Assembly: GCA_963798775.1 (NCBI GenBank)
Contig: CAWCUK010000004.1
Location: 806,001-870,000, forward strand
DNA from: CAWCUK01 sp963798775
GTDB taxonomy: Bacteria > Bacteroidota > Ignavibacteria > Ignavibacteriales > Ignavibacteriaceae
Direction: 5' to 3'
DNA: 64,000 nt
The translations under genes and the position numbers were made by a program. Below the pieces are notes generated by a model that was not told where the DNA came from, did no database searches, and saw only the letters and a program-made list of their open reading frames with translations. Positions 1-9,038 of the stretch are shown one piece after another (position 1 is the stretch's first letter; every line of letters begins with the position of its first letter).

Positions 1-110
1 ATAAGATGTAATACATAATAATTCCTTTTGAATAAATTGCTTTTACAAAATACCAATATTTAATTAATAAGTTGTGAAATAATGCTACTTTATATTTAGA
101 TATAAAAAAA

Positions 111-136
111 AGCGGAAGAAATTATTCTCTTCCGCT
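111..136 (-). terminator. Rho-independent terminator of the T9SS beta-helix gene
   Basis: A 9-bp perfect inverted repeat (AGCGGAAGA / TCTTCCGCT) with an 8-nt loop lies 25 nt past the stop codon of the minus-strand gene. On the minus strand it is followed by a run of T (A-run at 103-110 on the plus strand). This is a textbook intrinsic terminator. Confidence 0.85.
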
Positions 137-161
137 CTTATAAAAGATAAAAAAATCATTC

Positions 162-1394
162 TTATTTCATTAATAGCATTTTACCGAATTTAATAAAATT
201 GCTTCCGGCAGCTCGGTATATATATTCGCCGCTGGTAAGATTTTTTGCGTCAAAAACAAAAGTATGATTTCCTTTTGTTAAAAATCCATTATAAATTTCC
301 GCAACTTTTTCTCCCAGAATATTAAAGACTTCAATTTTTACCTGCTGGCCGTTTACCAGATTTAAATTGAATTGTGTTGTCGGGTTAAACGGATTAGGAT
401 ATGGCGGCGAAAGTTTATATTCTGAAGGATATTTATTTTCCTCTTCTATTCCGGTTGAAACGGAAACTTCTTTACATTTGCTAAATTCGGATGTACCTGT
501 AGTCTCTAAAGAATTTCCTGTTTGATTAAAATAAGTTGCTGTCGCGGTTATTACATCACCTTGATTTAATGCCATAGATTCAGGTAAATCCGCAATAAAA
601 GAAGAATCGGTTCCCGCGGTAGAAACATAATCTACATGACCTAAATATTTCTCTCCCTCGCCTCTTCCGTTAGCTTCACAAGATGAATTCACAAAAAATT
701 CAATTCTATAATTGCCATCAAATTCGGTAAATAATTTTCCTTTAATTTCAGTTTTTTTTACTGAAGTTAAAACAGGGAAATTTTGAAGACGGTTTGGCCC
801 ATTATCTACGTCACCGGAATCGTTCGGAGTTGGGCCGTCATAAAGTAAATCTATTCCCAAATCTTCACTTTCACTAATATAATTTCGAAGGAAAACTGCC
901 CGTCCTCCTTTTCCGAACGTTATTCCGTTCTTTCCGTTTTTTCGAATATCATTTTCGGTAATATTATGGCCGTCCCCTTCTAAATAAATTCCGTGCCTCT
1001 TATTCCCTATAATTTTATTTCCTGTCTTCGGCCGCATAAATATCCCAACGTATGTCCCGGTGGAATCTCTAATATCTAAACCTGTTCTATTCGGTAAAAT
1101 TATAGATTCATCCGCGCCGATTCCAATTTTATTTCCTATAATAATATTATTTCTAAAACCCTGCCTCTGTTTTGGTTTAACTCTGTTATCTATACCGATT
1201 CCCGCAAAAGAATTTCCGGAAATAATATTTCCTCCCGTAATATCTTCATCGGTACTGTCTTTATTATATGGGCCGCCTATAGTAACATTTGTTGCGGTGT
1301 AAAGATAAATTCCATAACTGATTCGGCAGAGAATCTGTTGCTGTGGCGTTTGTACCAATTTTATTACTATAAATTTCCGCGCTCGGAGGATCAT
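162..1394 (-). CDS. C-terminal part of a frameshifted T9SS-secreted beta-helix protein
   Basis: This frame carries the second half of the gene whose first half ends in the overlapping frame at 1264. It holds further right-handed beta-helix (NosD-like) repeats such as GGNIISGNSF and NNIIIGNKIGIG, then a linker, then a T9SS C-terminal sorting domain with PYPNPFNPTTQF and a terminal GKMLLMK. The apparent start Met at 1394 is probably not real. The true protein enters this frame near 1316-1317, where removing one base of the AA pair (plus strand) joins LPNQ to YGIYLYTATN without a gap. The sorting domain predicts export across the outer membrane and attachment to the surface or release. The beta-helix function is unknown; polysaccharide binding or cleavage is possible, but no catalytic motif was recognised. 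Confidence 0.85.
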   Translation of the reverse strand: MILRARKFIVIKLVQTPQQQILCRISYGIYLYTATNVTIGGPYNKDSTDEDITGGNIISGNSFAGIGIDNRVKPKQRQGFRNNIIIGNKIGIGADESIILPNRTGLDIRDSTGTYVGIFMRPKTGNKIIGNKRHGIYLEGDGHNITENDIRKNGKNGITFGKGGRAVFLRNYISESEDLGIDLLYDGPTPNDSGDVDNGPNRLQNFPVLTSVKKTEIKGKLFTEFDGNYRIEFFVNSSCEANGRGEGEKYLGHVDYVSTAGTDSSFIADLPESMALNQGDVITATATYFNQTGNSLETTGTSEFSKCKEVSVSTGIEEENKYPSEYKLSPPYPNPFNPTTQFNLNLVNGQQVKIEVFNILGEKVAEIYNGFLTKGNHTFVFDAKNLTSGEYIYRAAGSNFIKFGKMLLMK

Positions 1395-3516
1395 CTAGAA
1401 AATTTAATCCAGCAATTTCAATTCCTATCGAATCTCCGGAAATCAAATTTCCTTCATTTGCATTAAAACCTCCTATCAATACATCGTGCGCTGCCGGGCC
1501 GTTAACAAGATGTATCCCTCTTTTATTGCCGATTGCTTTCAGGCCCGAAGTATCTGTACCAATATAATTTCCTTTGATAATATTTCTGCTGCCCGGAGCC
1601 ATATAATTACCGGAGGCGCATTTAATTCCCGCGTTAGTATTACCGGAAATAATGTTTCGCTGCGATTTTTCAGTCCCGCCTATTTTAGCGTTATAAGCGT
1701 AAGCTCCAATACCTATAATATTTGGTTTTGCGTTGCTTCCCGATTGATCTACACCAATATAATTTCCTTCGATTACACAATTATCATAAGGCGCATTATC
1801 AATAATTCCGTATTCTCCGTTAGTTATATCCAAACCTTTAATTACGTCATCATTCATTAATGTTAAATTGGCACCGTCGCCTCCCGCCATTTTCATAATG
1901 GTTTCACCGGATAATTCAACTACAGGTGAACCTTTATAATCCGGTGCGGTCGTTCCGTCTATTACAATTCCTTCAGTTATATAATACCCTGTCGGCGAAG
2001 GATACGGCATATCACTGTTAATTAAAATTTTACCGCTAACACTAAAATTAATTGTTCCCGTAGATTGTTCAGCCAAAAGATGCATTAATGCCGCGTGAAG
2101 AGTTATTTTTCCTGTATAACCGGTTTGTGCGTTTCCAATGTCACAAACTCCGTCGTCGGGGTCGCCGTCCATTTGGTCGCCGATTAAGTTTACTGTTAAA
2201 ACTTGTTCTGTTGCGGTAGGAATAAAATTCGGACCTTCCGAGTATTCTCCTAAAAGTATAATATCATCTAATGCATCAAGACTCGTCCTTTGGTAAACAA
2301 CTTCATTAATCTTTTTTTTAGCTATAATTAAATCTGTTTTTTTACGTTTTGGTTTACTTGCCGCAAAAATAATTTTTTCTTTTTTAAAGAAGTTTTTGTC
2401 TATCAGATAAATAATTCCGTTTTCTTTATCTATTACAGTTAAATCAGAATTAATATATGGAGAAAGGTTAGCTTTTTTAAGTTCAAGATTTGCATAATTT
2501 TTTGCGGCACATTCTAACATTACACTATTCGAAAATTTCCATGAATTTATTTTTTTATCAGGATTTATATCAAATAAGCTTATTGCCGCATCATTAAATA
2601 GTACAGCTAATTGTTGATGTGTAATTTCAGAAAAACGCCCAATGCTGATTCCGTTTACACGTTTATTGAAAGTTCTTTTTTCAACTGAATATTTCCTTGA
2701 ATAATCAGCAAGATTATTAACATGATCCGCTGAGAATATATATACTGTTTTTTCTGCAGAAACAAGTATATTTTGTGAATCATCATTTCGAAAATGAAAT
2801 GCTTTTATATCCGTAATTTTTTTATCGAAAGGGATTCTTTGTTCAAAAAAATGATTGCCGGAATAATCCCGCCTGTGAATTACCAGCTCATCTCCGTCCT
2901 CATTTTGGTTTAAAGTAATAAGGTCAATTAAACCGTCTCCTCGAAAAACATCTTGAGAAAATATTTTTTTTATATAAGAATTCTTATCATACGTTCTTGA
3001 AATCTTAAATTTACCGGTTCCATCGCCGTAATAAATCGAAAAACCTTTTTTCCCCTTAGCAGTAACAACGGCATCCATTTTTCCATCGTTATTAAAATCT
3101 CCGCTGACTAAGTATTTTGGCTTAAATTTAAGTGCGGTTGTTTTTGACTTATTACTAAATAAGTTCTGAGAATTTGGATTGTAAATTTTTTCCGGAAAAT
3201 TATCCAGCGAAACTGACGGATAAGTTTTTTTTGCTCTATTAAATGTTAAATAACCGCCTTTTTCAGCTGATGTAACAGTTAATAAATCTTTTTTGCCGTC
3301 ATTATCATAATCACTTAGAACGAATGATTCGGTATTTCGTTCGTGTTTTTTATTTTGTTTAAATTCAAATCCATTTAACAGAAAAAAGCGGGAATCTTTA
3401 ATCGATTTATGTTCCGTTAAGTTTTTCTTATTAAATGTTTTATTTTGAGCTGTTATGCATGGATGAGTTAGAAATATGGTTGAGAAAGTTATAAAAAGGG
3501 TTGTAAAAATTTTCAT
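1264..3516 (-). CDS. N-terminal part of T9SS-secreted FG-GAP/beta-helix protein (frameshifted)
   Basis: The start at 3516 opens with a signal peptide (about residues 1-23). Calcium-binding FG-GAP/VCBS-type loops follow: DYDNDGKKD near residue 69 and DFNNDGKMD near 140. A CSLREA-like segment near residues 440-490 (DGDPDDGVCDIGNA) then leads into parallel beta-helix repeats (NIISGNTNAGIK and similar). The frame runs out at 1264 with an unrelated tail after LPNQLW. The continuation, including the T9SS sorting domain, is in the next frame down to 162, so the intended protein is about 1118 residues (162-3516, one extra base). The architecture (propeller-like FG-GAP, then beta-helix, then CTD) suggests a large surface or extracellular protein. 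Its substrate is unknown. Whether the frameshift is real or a sequence error cannot be decided here. Confidence 0.85.
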   Translation of the reverse strand: MKIFTTLFITFSTIFLTHPCITAQNKTFNKKNLTEHKSIKDSRFFLLNGFEFKQNKKHERNTESFVLSDYDNDGKKDLLTVTSAEKGGYLTFNRAKKTYPSVSLDNFPEKIYNPNSQNLFSNKSKTTALKFKPKYLVSGDFNNDGKMDAVVTAKGKKGFSIYYGDGTGKFKISRTYDKNSYIKKIFSQDVFRGDGLIDLITLNQNEDGDELVIHRRDYSGNHFFEQRIPFDKKITDIKAFHFRNDDSQNILVSAEKTVYIFSADHVNNLADYSRKYSVEKRTFNKRVNGISIGRFSEITHQQLAVLFNDAAISLFDINPDKKINSWKFSNSVMLECAAKNYANLELKKANLSPYINSDLTVIDKENGIIYLIDKNFFKKEKIIFAASKPKRKKTDLIIAKKKINEVVYQRTSLDALDDIILLGEYSEGPNFIPTATEQVLTVNLIGDQMDGDPDDGVCDIGNAQTGYTGKITLHAALMHLLAEQSTGTINFSVSGKILINSDMPYPSPTGYYITEGIVIDGTTAPDYKGSPVVELSGETIMKMAGGDGANLTLMNDDVIKGLDITNGEYGIIDNAPYDNCVIEGNYIGVDQSGSNAKPNIIGIGAYAYNAKIGGTEKSQRNIISGNTNAGIKCASGNYMAPGSRNIIKGNYIGTDTSGLKAIGNKRGIHLVNGPAAHDVLIGGFNANEGNLISGDSIGIEIAGLNFLDDPPSAEIYSNKIGTNATATDSLPNQLWNLSLHRNKCYYRRPI

Positions 3517-3750
3517 TAAAACTGCCTCCGGTTTTTAATGACGAAAAAGATAAATGAACCAATAAAAAATCGCAGAAGACAACTTTTTATATTCTTCATT
3601 TATTTTTTTTTGATTATTAAATTTTGAGGGGATTTAACCCGAAGGATTTTTGAATCCAGATCTTAGCAATAAGAATAATGAAAAAATTACTTTTTTTCAA
3701 AGTTATTTTTTGAAAAAGTATTCCGGAATACAAGCATACAAAAAGCTTTT

Positions 3751-3784
3751 AAAAATAAAAAAGCTTCTTAATTTCTTAAGAAGC
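3751..3784 (-). terminator. Terminator of the tRNA-Gly/tRNA-Cys unit
   Basis: Read on the minus strand, the 9-bp stem GCTTCTTAA / TTAAGAAGC has a 4-nt loop (stem at 3763-3784) and is followed by a T-rich tract (3751-3762). It begins 7 nt after the tRNA-Cys 3' end and is a clear intrinsic terminator. Confidence 0.85.
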
Positions 3785-3790
3785 AATTTT

Positions 3791-3867
3791 TGGAGGCGCC
3801 GGTCGGATTCGAACCGACGAATAAAGGTTTTGCAGACCTTCGCCTTAGACCACTTGGCTACAGCGCC
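3791..3867 (-). tRNA. tRNA-Cys (anticodon GCA)
   Basis: On the minus strand a complete cloverleaf can be folded: acceptor GGCGCTG paired with CGGCGCC, a T-arm with GGTTCGAATCC, and an anticodon loop with GCA. The discriminator base is U, as usual for tRNA-Cys, and the CCA end is encoded. It lies downstream of tRNA-Gly in the same orientation and is probably co-transcribed with it. Confidence 0.95.
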
Positions 3868-3907
3868 GTTTTTAAGTCATTTCAACTTAAATATTTAAAA
3901 AATCAAA

Positions 3908-3924
3908 ATCCACTTTAAGTGGAT
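3908..3924. other. Perfect short hairpin between two tRNA genes
   Basis: ATCCACTT and AAGTGGAT face each other across a single base, so the outer pairs form a stem with a tight loop. It sits in the spacer between tRNA-Gly and tRNA-Cys and has T-runs on both sides. It may be a processing hairpin or a weak attenuator between the tRNAs. Confidence 0.5.
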
Positions 3925-3930
3925 TTTTAG

Positions 3931-4003
<73 letters not shown>

Positions 4004-4038
4004 GTGTAACAAACTCGTGTCATCCAAAATTTGAGTAC

Positions 4039-4069
4039 CAAATATAATGGGTTAAAATCTTTCTTGCAA
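4039..4069 (-). promoter_or_regulatory. Promoter of the tRNA-Gly/Cys unit, TTG-N20-TATATTTG
   Basis: On the minus strand, TTG (plus 4067-4069) is followed after exactly 20 nt by TATATTTG (plus 4039-4046). This matches the TAnnTTTG -7 element described for Bacteroidota housekeeping sigma factors. The site is 36 nt upstream of tRNA-Gly. The same arrangement recurs at 31323-31353 and 60030-60060. Confidence 0.65.
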
Positions 4070-4256
4070 GATTTTAATTAAAGAAATTTAATATTATTTA
4101 TCGTTTTTTGTTAGAATATTCAGATTTTTATTTCTTCTAATTTTAAGCTTTTATTAAAAATGAACATCTGCTTTTTTTCTATTTTATTTCAACCCACTTT
4201 AGATTCTATTTTTTATTAAATTTGTATACTAATCTTCAACTAAAATAATAAGTTAT

Positions 4257-4889
4257 ATGCAATATTTAATAAGTGCGGTAGTTGGTTTTCTAATCGGTTC
4301 TTTCCCAACGGCATATCTTCTTTTAAAAAAATCTAAAGGTATTGATATTACAAATGAAGGAACCGGTAATGTTGGTGCTATGAATTCTTTTGAAGTTACA
4401 AACTCAAAAGCTATAGGTATTGCTGTTTTAATTATTGACGCGCTAAAAGGAATTTTAAGTTGTTTGCTCCCCGTCTTATTTTTCCAAAATAACTTTGCCT
4501 TAGCTTCAATTGGATTGTTATTCGCGGTTCTCGCCCATTGTTATAATCCTTGGATCGGATTTAAAGGCGGCCGCGGATTAGCGACTGCGGCAGGAGGAAC
4601 TTTTATTATTTTCCCTTTTCTTCCCATAACTTGGGGAACCGTTTGGGTTATTATTTATCTTTTAAGAAAAGATATTGTTTACGCCAATATTTGGGCCAAT
4701 TTTGCATCACTTTTTATTACATTTACTTCTGTTAATATTGCTGTTAAATATACTTCGTCACCGGCTGGCACAGATGAATTAATGCTCTTTACCGCTGCAA
4801 TAATGATTTTGATTTTTATAAAACATATTGATCCTCTGAAGGAAGTAATAAAGAATAAATCATATTTATCCAAAGGTGAAAAACGATGA
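4257..4889 (+). CDS. plsY: Glycerol-3-phosphate acyltransferase PlsY
   Basis: The 210-residue protein is the usual PlsY size. It has five or so hydrophobic segments and the family motifs: GSFPTAYLL near residue 14, the glycine-rich EGTGNVGAMN near 36, and GFKGGRGLATAAGG near 100. PlsY transfers an acyl group from acyl-phosphate to glycerol 3-phosphate in the inner membrane, the first acylation in phospholipid synthesis. The stop codon overlaps the start of degP (ATGA), so the two are translationally coupled. The ATG at 4257 is the only sensible start. The long AT-rich leader after the tRNA region probably holds the promoter, but no site could be assigned with confidence. Confidence 0.95.
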   Translation: MQYLISAVVGFLIGSFPTAYLLLKKSKGIDITNEGTGNVGAMNSFEVTNSKAIGIAVLIIDALKGILSCLLPVLFFQNNFALASIGLLFAVLAHCYNPWIGFKGGRGLATAAGGTFIIFPFLPITWGTVWVIIYLLRKDIVYANIWANFASLFITFTSVNIAVKYTSSPAGTDELMLFTAAIMILIFIKHIDPLKEVIKNKSYLSKGEKR

Positions 4890-6070
4890 ATAAACGTACA
4901 AAAATAAGCTTAATAGTACTAAGCGTTCTGGTTTTATCCGGCGCGTTTTTTTTCTTTTCAATTTCAAACCAGCATAAATTATTTTATGAGGCCGGACAAG
5001 AAAATCTGGCCTTAACTTCAATGCAGAATGCTCAAGCCAATCAAAATATTAATGATTCAAGAAGAACTATAATTACCGAAACCGTAAAAAAAGTTAGTCC
5101 TGCTGTTGTAGGAATAAATGTTACGGAAATACGACAGTATCAAAGTCCTTTAGGATCTTTTTTTGATGATCCTTTTTTCAGGCAGTTTTTTGGGAACCGC
5201 GGAAATTATAATCGTAAAATAAAAGAATTAGGTTCGGGATTTATAATCTCTCCCGATGGATATATAGTTACTAATGACCATGTTGCGGGTAATGCATCCG
5301 AAATAACAATTACTACAACCGACGGAAGAGAACTTCCCGCTAAACTTGTAGGAACGGATCAGGCTTCAGATATTTCGTTACTAAAAGTTGATGCGGATAA
5401 TCTTTCTTATGAAGTTTTAGGAAATTCGGATGATTTAATGATCGGAGAATGGGTTGTTGCTCTCGGAAATCCTTTCGGCCTTTTCGAATTAAATGATAAA
5501 CCGACTGTTACGGTAGGAGTAATTAGCGCAACCGGTATGAATCTTGAACCACTTGATAACCGCTATTATTTAAATATGATTCAAACTGATGCTTCAATTA
5601 ATGGCGGAAACAGCGGCGGCCCTTTAGTAAATAGTATCGGAGAAGTTATCGGGATGAATACTTTAATTTATACGGCCGGCGGTGTGCAAGGAAGTATAGG
5701 ACTTGGTTTCGCGATTCCTATTGATAAAGTAAAAAAAATAGTTAAAGAATTGAAGGAAAACGGTAAAGTAGATCGGGATTTTGACGTGGGTTTAAAAATT
5801 CAATCTATCGACGAAGGAATTGCTAGTTACTATCATCTAAAAAGTACAAAAGGCGTAATAATTACTTATGTTGTTCCTAACTCTCCTGCCGCAAAAGCGG
5901 GATTAAAAGTGGGAGATATTGTAGAAAGTGTGGAAGGTTATAGAATAAATAATGAACAAACTTTAATCGGTGTCTTTCAAGAGTTTAGAAGAGGACAAAC
6001 TATCGATATGAAAATCTTGAGAGATAATGATGAAATTAATAAAAAAATGAAACTGGAGAAAACTAAATGA
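4886..6070 (+). CDS. degP: DegP/HtrA-type periplasmic serine protease
   Basis: The N-terminus is a signal anchor (about residues 8-25). The trypsin-like domain has the triad His132 (TNDHV), Asp162 (ASDISLL) and Ser243 (GGNSGGPL). One PDZ domain follows near residues 285-390. With a single PDZ it resembles DegS/HtrA-1 more than the two-PDZ E. coli DegP. It should degrade or refold damaged envelope proteins. It overlaps plsY by ATGA at its start and purB by ATGA at its stop, giving a tight three-gene unit with no functional link between the products evident beyond co-expression. Confidence 0.92.
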   Translation: MNKRTKISLIVLSVLVLSGAFFFFSISNQHKLFYEAGQENLALTSMQNAQANQNINDSRRTIITETVKKVSPAVVGINVTEIRQYQSPLGSFFDDPFFRQFFGNRGNYNRKIKELGSGFIISPDGYIVTNDHVAGNASEITITTTDGRELPAKLVGTDQASDISLLKVDADNLSYEVLGNSDDLMIGEWVVALGNPFGLFELNDKPTVTVGVISATGMNLEPLDNRYYLNMIQTDASINGGNSGGPLVNSIGEVIGMNTLIYTAGGVQGSIGLGFAIPIDKVKKIVKELKENGKVDRDFDVGLKIQSIDEGIASYYHLKSTKGVIITYVVPNSPAAKAGLKVGDIVESVEGYRINNEQTLIGVFQEFRRGQTIDMKILRDNDEINKKMKLEKTK

Positions 6071-6441
6071 TAGACAGATATACTCTCCCCGAAATGGGCG
6101 CGATTTGGGAGGATGAATTTAAATATAAAACTTGGCTCCAAATTGAAATTCTTGCCTGTGAAGCAAGAGCTGAAATGGGTGAAATTTCTAAAGAAGATGT
6201 TGATGTAATTAGGCAGAAAGCGGATTTTGATGTTAAAAGAATTTTGGAAATTGAAGAAACTACAAAACATGATGTAATAGCTTTTTTAACCAACGTAGCC
6301 GAATATGTCGGGCCGGAATCGCGTCATATTCATTATGGAATGACTTCTTCCGATATTCTCGACACAACTTTATCGTATCAAATGAAAACAGCCGGCGAAC
6401 ATTTATTAACAAGATTATATAGATTTAAAAGATGCTCTTAA
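6067..6441 (+). CDS. purB: Adenylosuccinate lyase, N-terminal part (frameshifted)
   Basis: The frame starts with MIDRYTLPEMGAIW, typical of the PurB N-terminus, and includes the HYGMTSSDILDTT region. After LLTRL it runs into YRFKRCS and stops. Dropping one base near 6418 gives LIDLKDALKKRALEHKHT, which continues into the next frame through to 7372. The restored protein is about 435 residues, the normal PurB length. The enzyme works twice in purine synthesis, releasing fumarate from SAICAR and from adenylosuccinate. A broken purB would make the cell a purine auxotroph, so a sequence error is the likelier explanation. The start overlaps the degP stop (ATGA). Confidence 0.92.
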   Translation: MIDRYTLPEMGAIWEDEFKYKTWLQIEILACEARAEMGEISKEDVDVIRQKADFDVKRILEIEETTKHDVIAFLTNVAEYVGPESRHIHYGMTSSDILDTTLSYQMKTAGEHLLTRLYRFKRCS

Positions 6442-6514
6442 AAAAAGAGCTCTGGAACATAAACATACTATTTGTGTAGGGCGTTCTCACGGTATTCATG
6501 CTGAACCGACAACA

Positions 6515-7372
6515 ATGGGATTGAAATTTGCCCTCTGGTTTGAAGAAAATAAAAGAAATATTGAGCGTTTAAAAACGGCAATTAAAATAATCAGTGTGGG
6601 ACAAATTTCCGGTGCCGTCGGTACTTTTGAACATCTTTCTCCAAAGGTTGAAGAATATGTTTGTGAAAAAATGGAACTCTCCCCTGCTCCGGTTTCTACT
6701 CAAGTAATTCAAAGAGACAGACATGCGGAGTTTATGTCCGTTCTTGCCGTAATAGGTGCTTCACTCGAAAAAATTGCTATAGAAATTAGGCATCTGCAAA
6801 GGACTGAAGTTTTAGAAGCGGAAGAATTTTTTTCAAAAGGACAAAAAGGTTCTTCGGCTATGCCGCACAAAAGAAATCCTATTGTAAGTGAAAGAATAAC
6901 CGGTTTAGCACGCGTTTTAAGAAGTAACGCAATGGCTTCATTAGAAAATGTGGCGCTATGGCATGAAAGAGATATTTCGCATTCTTCCGTTGAAAGAATT
7001 GTGGTTCCGGATAGTTGCATAGTCCTGGATTATATGCTCGATTTAATGGTTAAATTGATGAACAATTTAATTATTTATCCGGAAAATATGATAAACAATT
7101 TAAACCTTACCCGCGGTTTAGTTTTTTCTCAAACTGTTTTATTAAAAATTGTTAGCAAAGGCGCCGCAAGAGAAGAAGCTTACAAAATAGTGCAATCTTC
7201 GGCAATGAATGTTTGGGCTGATAAATCTAAAAATCTTAAGGATGAATTATTAAGTTCCCAGGAAGCAAAAAAATATTTATCTGACGAAGAAATAAAAGAT
7301 ATTTTTGATACTGACAAAATGCTTAAAAATGTAGATTATATATTTTCAAGGACCGTTGAAAAAAATATTTAG
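6515..7372 (+). CDS. purB: Adenylosuccinate lyase, C-terminal part
   Basis: This frame continues PurB. The coding sequence really enters it near 6419 (ALEHKHTICVGRSHGIHAEPT); the ATG at 6515 is internal. It contains the fumarase/aspartase signature GSSAMPHKRNPI, with the catalytic serine loop, and the helical C-terminal domain ending in FSRTVEKNI. Together with the upstream frame it makes one complete enzyme. A bidirectional terminator follows. Confidence 0.92.
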   Translation: MGLKFALWFEENKRNIERLKTAIKIISVGQISGAVGTFEHLSPKVEEYVCEKMELSPAPVSTQVIQRDRHAEFMSVLAVIGASLEKIAIEIRHLQRTEVLEAEEFFSKGQKGSSAMPHKRNPIVSERITGLARVLRSNAMASLENVALWHERDISHSSVERIVVPDSCIVLDYMLDLMVKLMNNLIIYPENMINNLNLTRGLVFSQTVLLKIVSKGAAREEAYKIVQSSAMNVWADKSKNLKDELLSSQEAKKYLSDEEIKDIFDTDKMLKNVDYIFSRTVEKNI

Positions 7373-7404
7373 GTTCGGATTGTTCCTTTAACCACTAAAG
7401 CAAG

Positions 7405-7440
7405 AAAAACCCTTATTTCTTATTCGAAGTAAGGGTTTTT
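7405..7440. terminator. Bidirectional terminator between purB and the dipeptidase gene
   Basis: AAAACCCTTA and TAAGGGTTTT form a stem of about 10 bp with T-rich flanks on both strands. It lies between two convergent genes and can serve both. Confidence 0.85.
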
Positions 7441-7447
7441 TATTTAG

Positions 7448-8161
7448 TTATTTTTGTTCTATTTTTTCCAGCTGCTCAAAAGATAGATTCATTAATCCGA
7501 ATTTATCCCAGCCGTTGTAATCATAGTGCCACCATTCGGCGGAATAATTTGTAAAATTATGTTTAGACATTACACCGATTAATAAATCTCTATTTTTAAT
7601 TTGTTCTGGGGAAAGTTCTAAATAATCAGAATGAGCTTTTTCCGTAAAATCATCAAACGGTGTAGGCATATCTAATTCTTTGCCTGTTTCGGATGAAATT
7701 ATTGTTAAATCAATTGCGCAGCCGCGATTGTGGCGGGAACCTTTCCAGGCTGAAGCAACATAAACTGTATCTTTTACTTTCTTATAAAATTTTACCGTTG
7801 CTTCATAAGGCCGGTAAGCGTCATATATTTTTAACTCATATCCAATTTTCTTCAATTCTTCCTGAACTTTTTTCAAATCCTCTGCCGCTGGTTTTCTAGC
7901 AAACGCATGCGCTGAATTATAAACCGGTTCACCCAAAAAGTTATTCTCTGTAGCATAACGAATATCAAGTTTTAATCCCGGAATTAATTTTTGAAGATCA
8001 ACTAATTCTTTGCTGCTGTCCTTCGAAATAATTTTTTGATAAGTTGAAATATCATTTACAACTTTTAATCCATATTCATTTTTTTGAATATCTTGTGCGG
8101 TTGCTGATGAAACAAAACAGAACACAATTAGTATATACACCGGTAACTGAATAAATTTCAT
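7448..8161 (-). CDS. D-alanyl-D-alanine dipeptidase (VanX/DdpX family), secreted
   Basis: A signal peptide (residues 1-22) is followed by an M15D peptidase domain. The zinc and catalytic motifs are visible: SRHNRGCAIDLT (His and Asp ligands) and EWWHYD near residue 211 (catalytic Glu and the His ligand). IYDAYRPYEA is the usual substrate-side segment. The family hydrolyses D-Ala-D-Ala. In Gram-negative bacteria this is usually recycling of wall peptides in the periplasm, not vancomycin resistance, and no vanH or vanA partner lies nearby. Length (237) is normal for a DdpX-like enzyme. It is a single-gene unit. Confidence 0.88.
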   Translation of the reverse strand: MKFIQLPVYILIVFCFVSSATAQDIQKNEYGLKVVNDISTYQKIISKDSSKELVDLQKLIPGLKLDIRYATENNFLGEPVYNSAHAFARKPAAEDLKKVQEELKKIGYELKIYDAYRPYEATVKFYKKVKDTVYVASAWKGSRHNRGCAIDLTIISSETGKELDMPTPFDDFTEKAHSDYLELSPEQIKNRDLLIGVMSKHNFTNYSAEWWHYDYNGWDKFGLMNLSFEQLEKIEQK

Positions 8162-8356
8162 GTTTTTACCTCTAAAAATTTAAAAGTTTTATACCAGGAA
8201 TTAATAAAATATAGTTATTTTAATGTTCCTCTTCCAATTAGCACAAGTATTTATACTAAATTATTTTATGTTTGTAGCTCATACAAATTTTATCATTTTT
8301 TAGTTACAATTGAATTCATAAATTTTAATTATTAAAAAATTAAACCAAATATAATA

Positions 8357-8992
8357 ATGACAAAATCAGCGGGAAAATTAATGAAGAAAATTCTGATAAT
8401 AGGAATAATTGTAGCAGCTGCAAATATTTTTCTGGCAAGAACATTCGATAACGCAAATACTATTGATATTAAAAACGATACTTTAAAAGTTGTTGAACCG
8501 GCAAAATATTATTCTACCGAAGAACAATTAATTACCACTTTGTTATCAAGGTATCATTATAAAAAATTCACTCTTAACGATAGTCTATCAGGAGTAATAT
8601 TCGATAGATATATTAAAACCCTGGATTACGGCCACATGTATTTCTTAGCTTCTGATATTGAAGAATTTCAACAATACAGAGACGAGTTAGATAATGATTT
8701 AAAAGCTGGTGAAGTTCATCCGGCGTATAAAATATTTAATGTTTTTAGGGATAGAGTTGAACAGCGCGTGGAGTATATAAATAATTTATTAAACGCCGAT
8801 AAGGAATTTGATTTCACAAAAGATGAAAAATACCTGGTGAAACGTGAAGACGCTCCATGGCCGGAAAACGAACAAGAACTTAATGAAGTTTGGCGTAAAA
8901 GAATTAAAAACGACGCACTAAATCTTAAGCTGCAGGACAAAGACTGGAAAGGAATTGTTGAAACTTTAAAAGAAAAGATACGAAAATTTTAA
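8357..8992 (+). CDS. Tail-specific protease Prc/Tsp, N-terminal part (frameshifted)
   Basis: The frame has a membrane or signal segment at about residues 9-27 and the N-terminal helical domain of Prc-like proteases (LLSRYHYKKFTLND, FDRYIKTLDYGHMYF). It derails after ETLKEK. Removing one A from the run at 8973-8976 gives LKERYENFNRAIVQYN, which leads into the downstream frame. The restored protein is about 699 residues, close to E. coli Prc. The second Met (8381), preceded by GGGA, is a plausible alternative start because the signal sequence begins there. Confidence 0.88.
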   Translation: MTKSAGKLMKKILIIGIIVAAANIFLARTFDNANTIDIKNDTLKVVEPAKYYSTEEQLITTLLSRYHYKKFTLNDSLSGVIFDRYIKTLDYGHMYFLASDIEEFQQYRDELDNDLKAGEVHPAYKIFNVFRDRVEQRVEYINNLLNADKEFDFTKDEKYLVKREDAPWPENEQELNEVWRKRIKNDALNLKLQDKDWKGIVETLKEKIRKF

Positions 8993-9038
8993 CCGCGCTA
9001 TTGTTCAATATAATAGTGAAGATGTATTTCAGCTTTTC

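Noticed and set aside
1060..1302. Plus-strand open frame over the beta-helix gene
   Set aside because: It is a shadow of the minus-strand repeat protein; composition and repeats follow the real gene.
7448..8161. Vancomycin-resistance vanX
   Set aside because: No vanH, vanA or vanRS nearby and a signal peptide is present; a wall-recycling dipeptidase is more likely.
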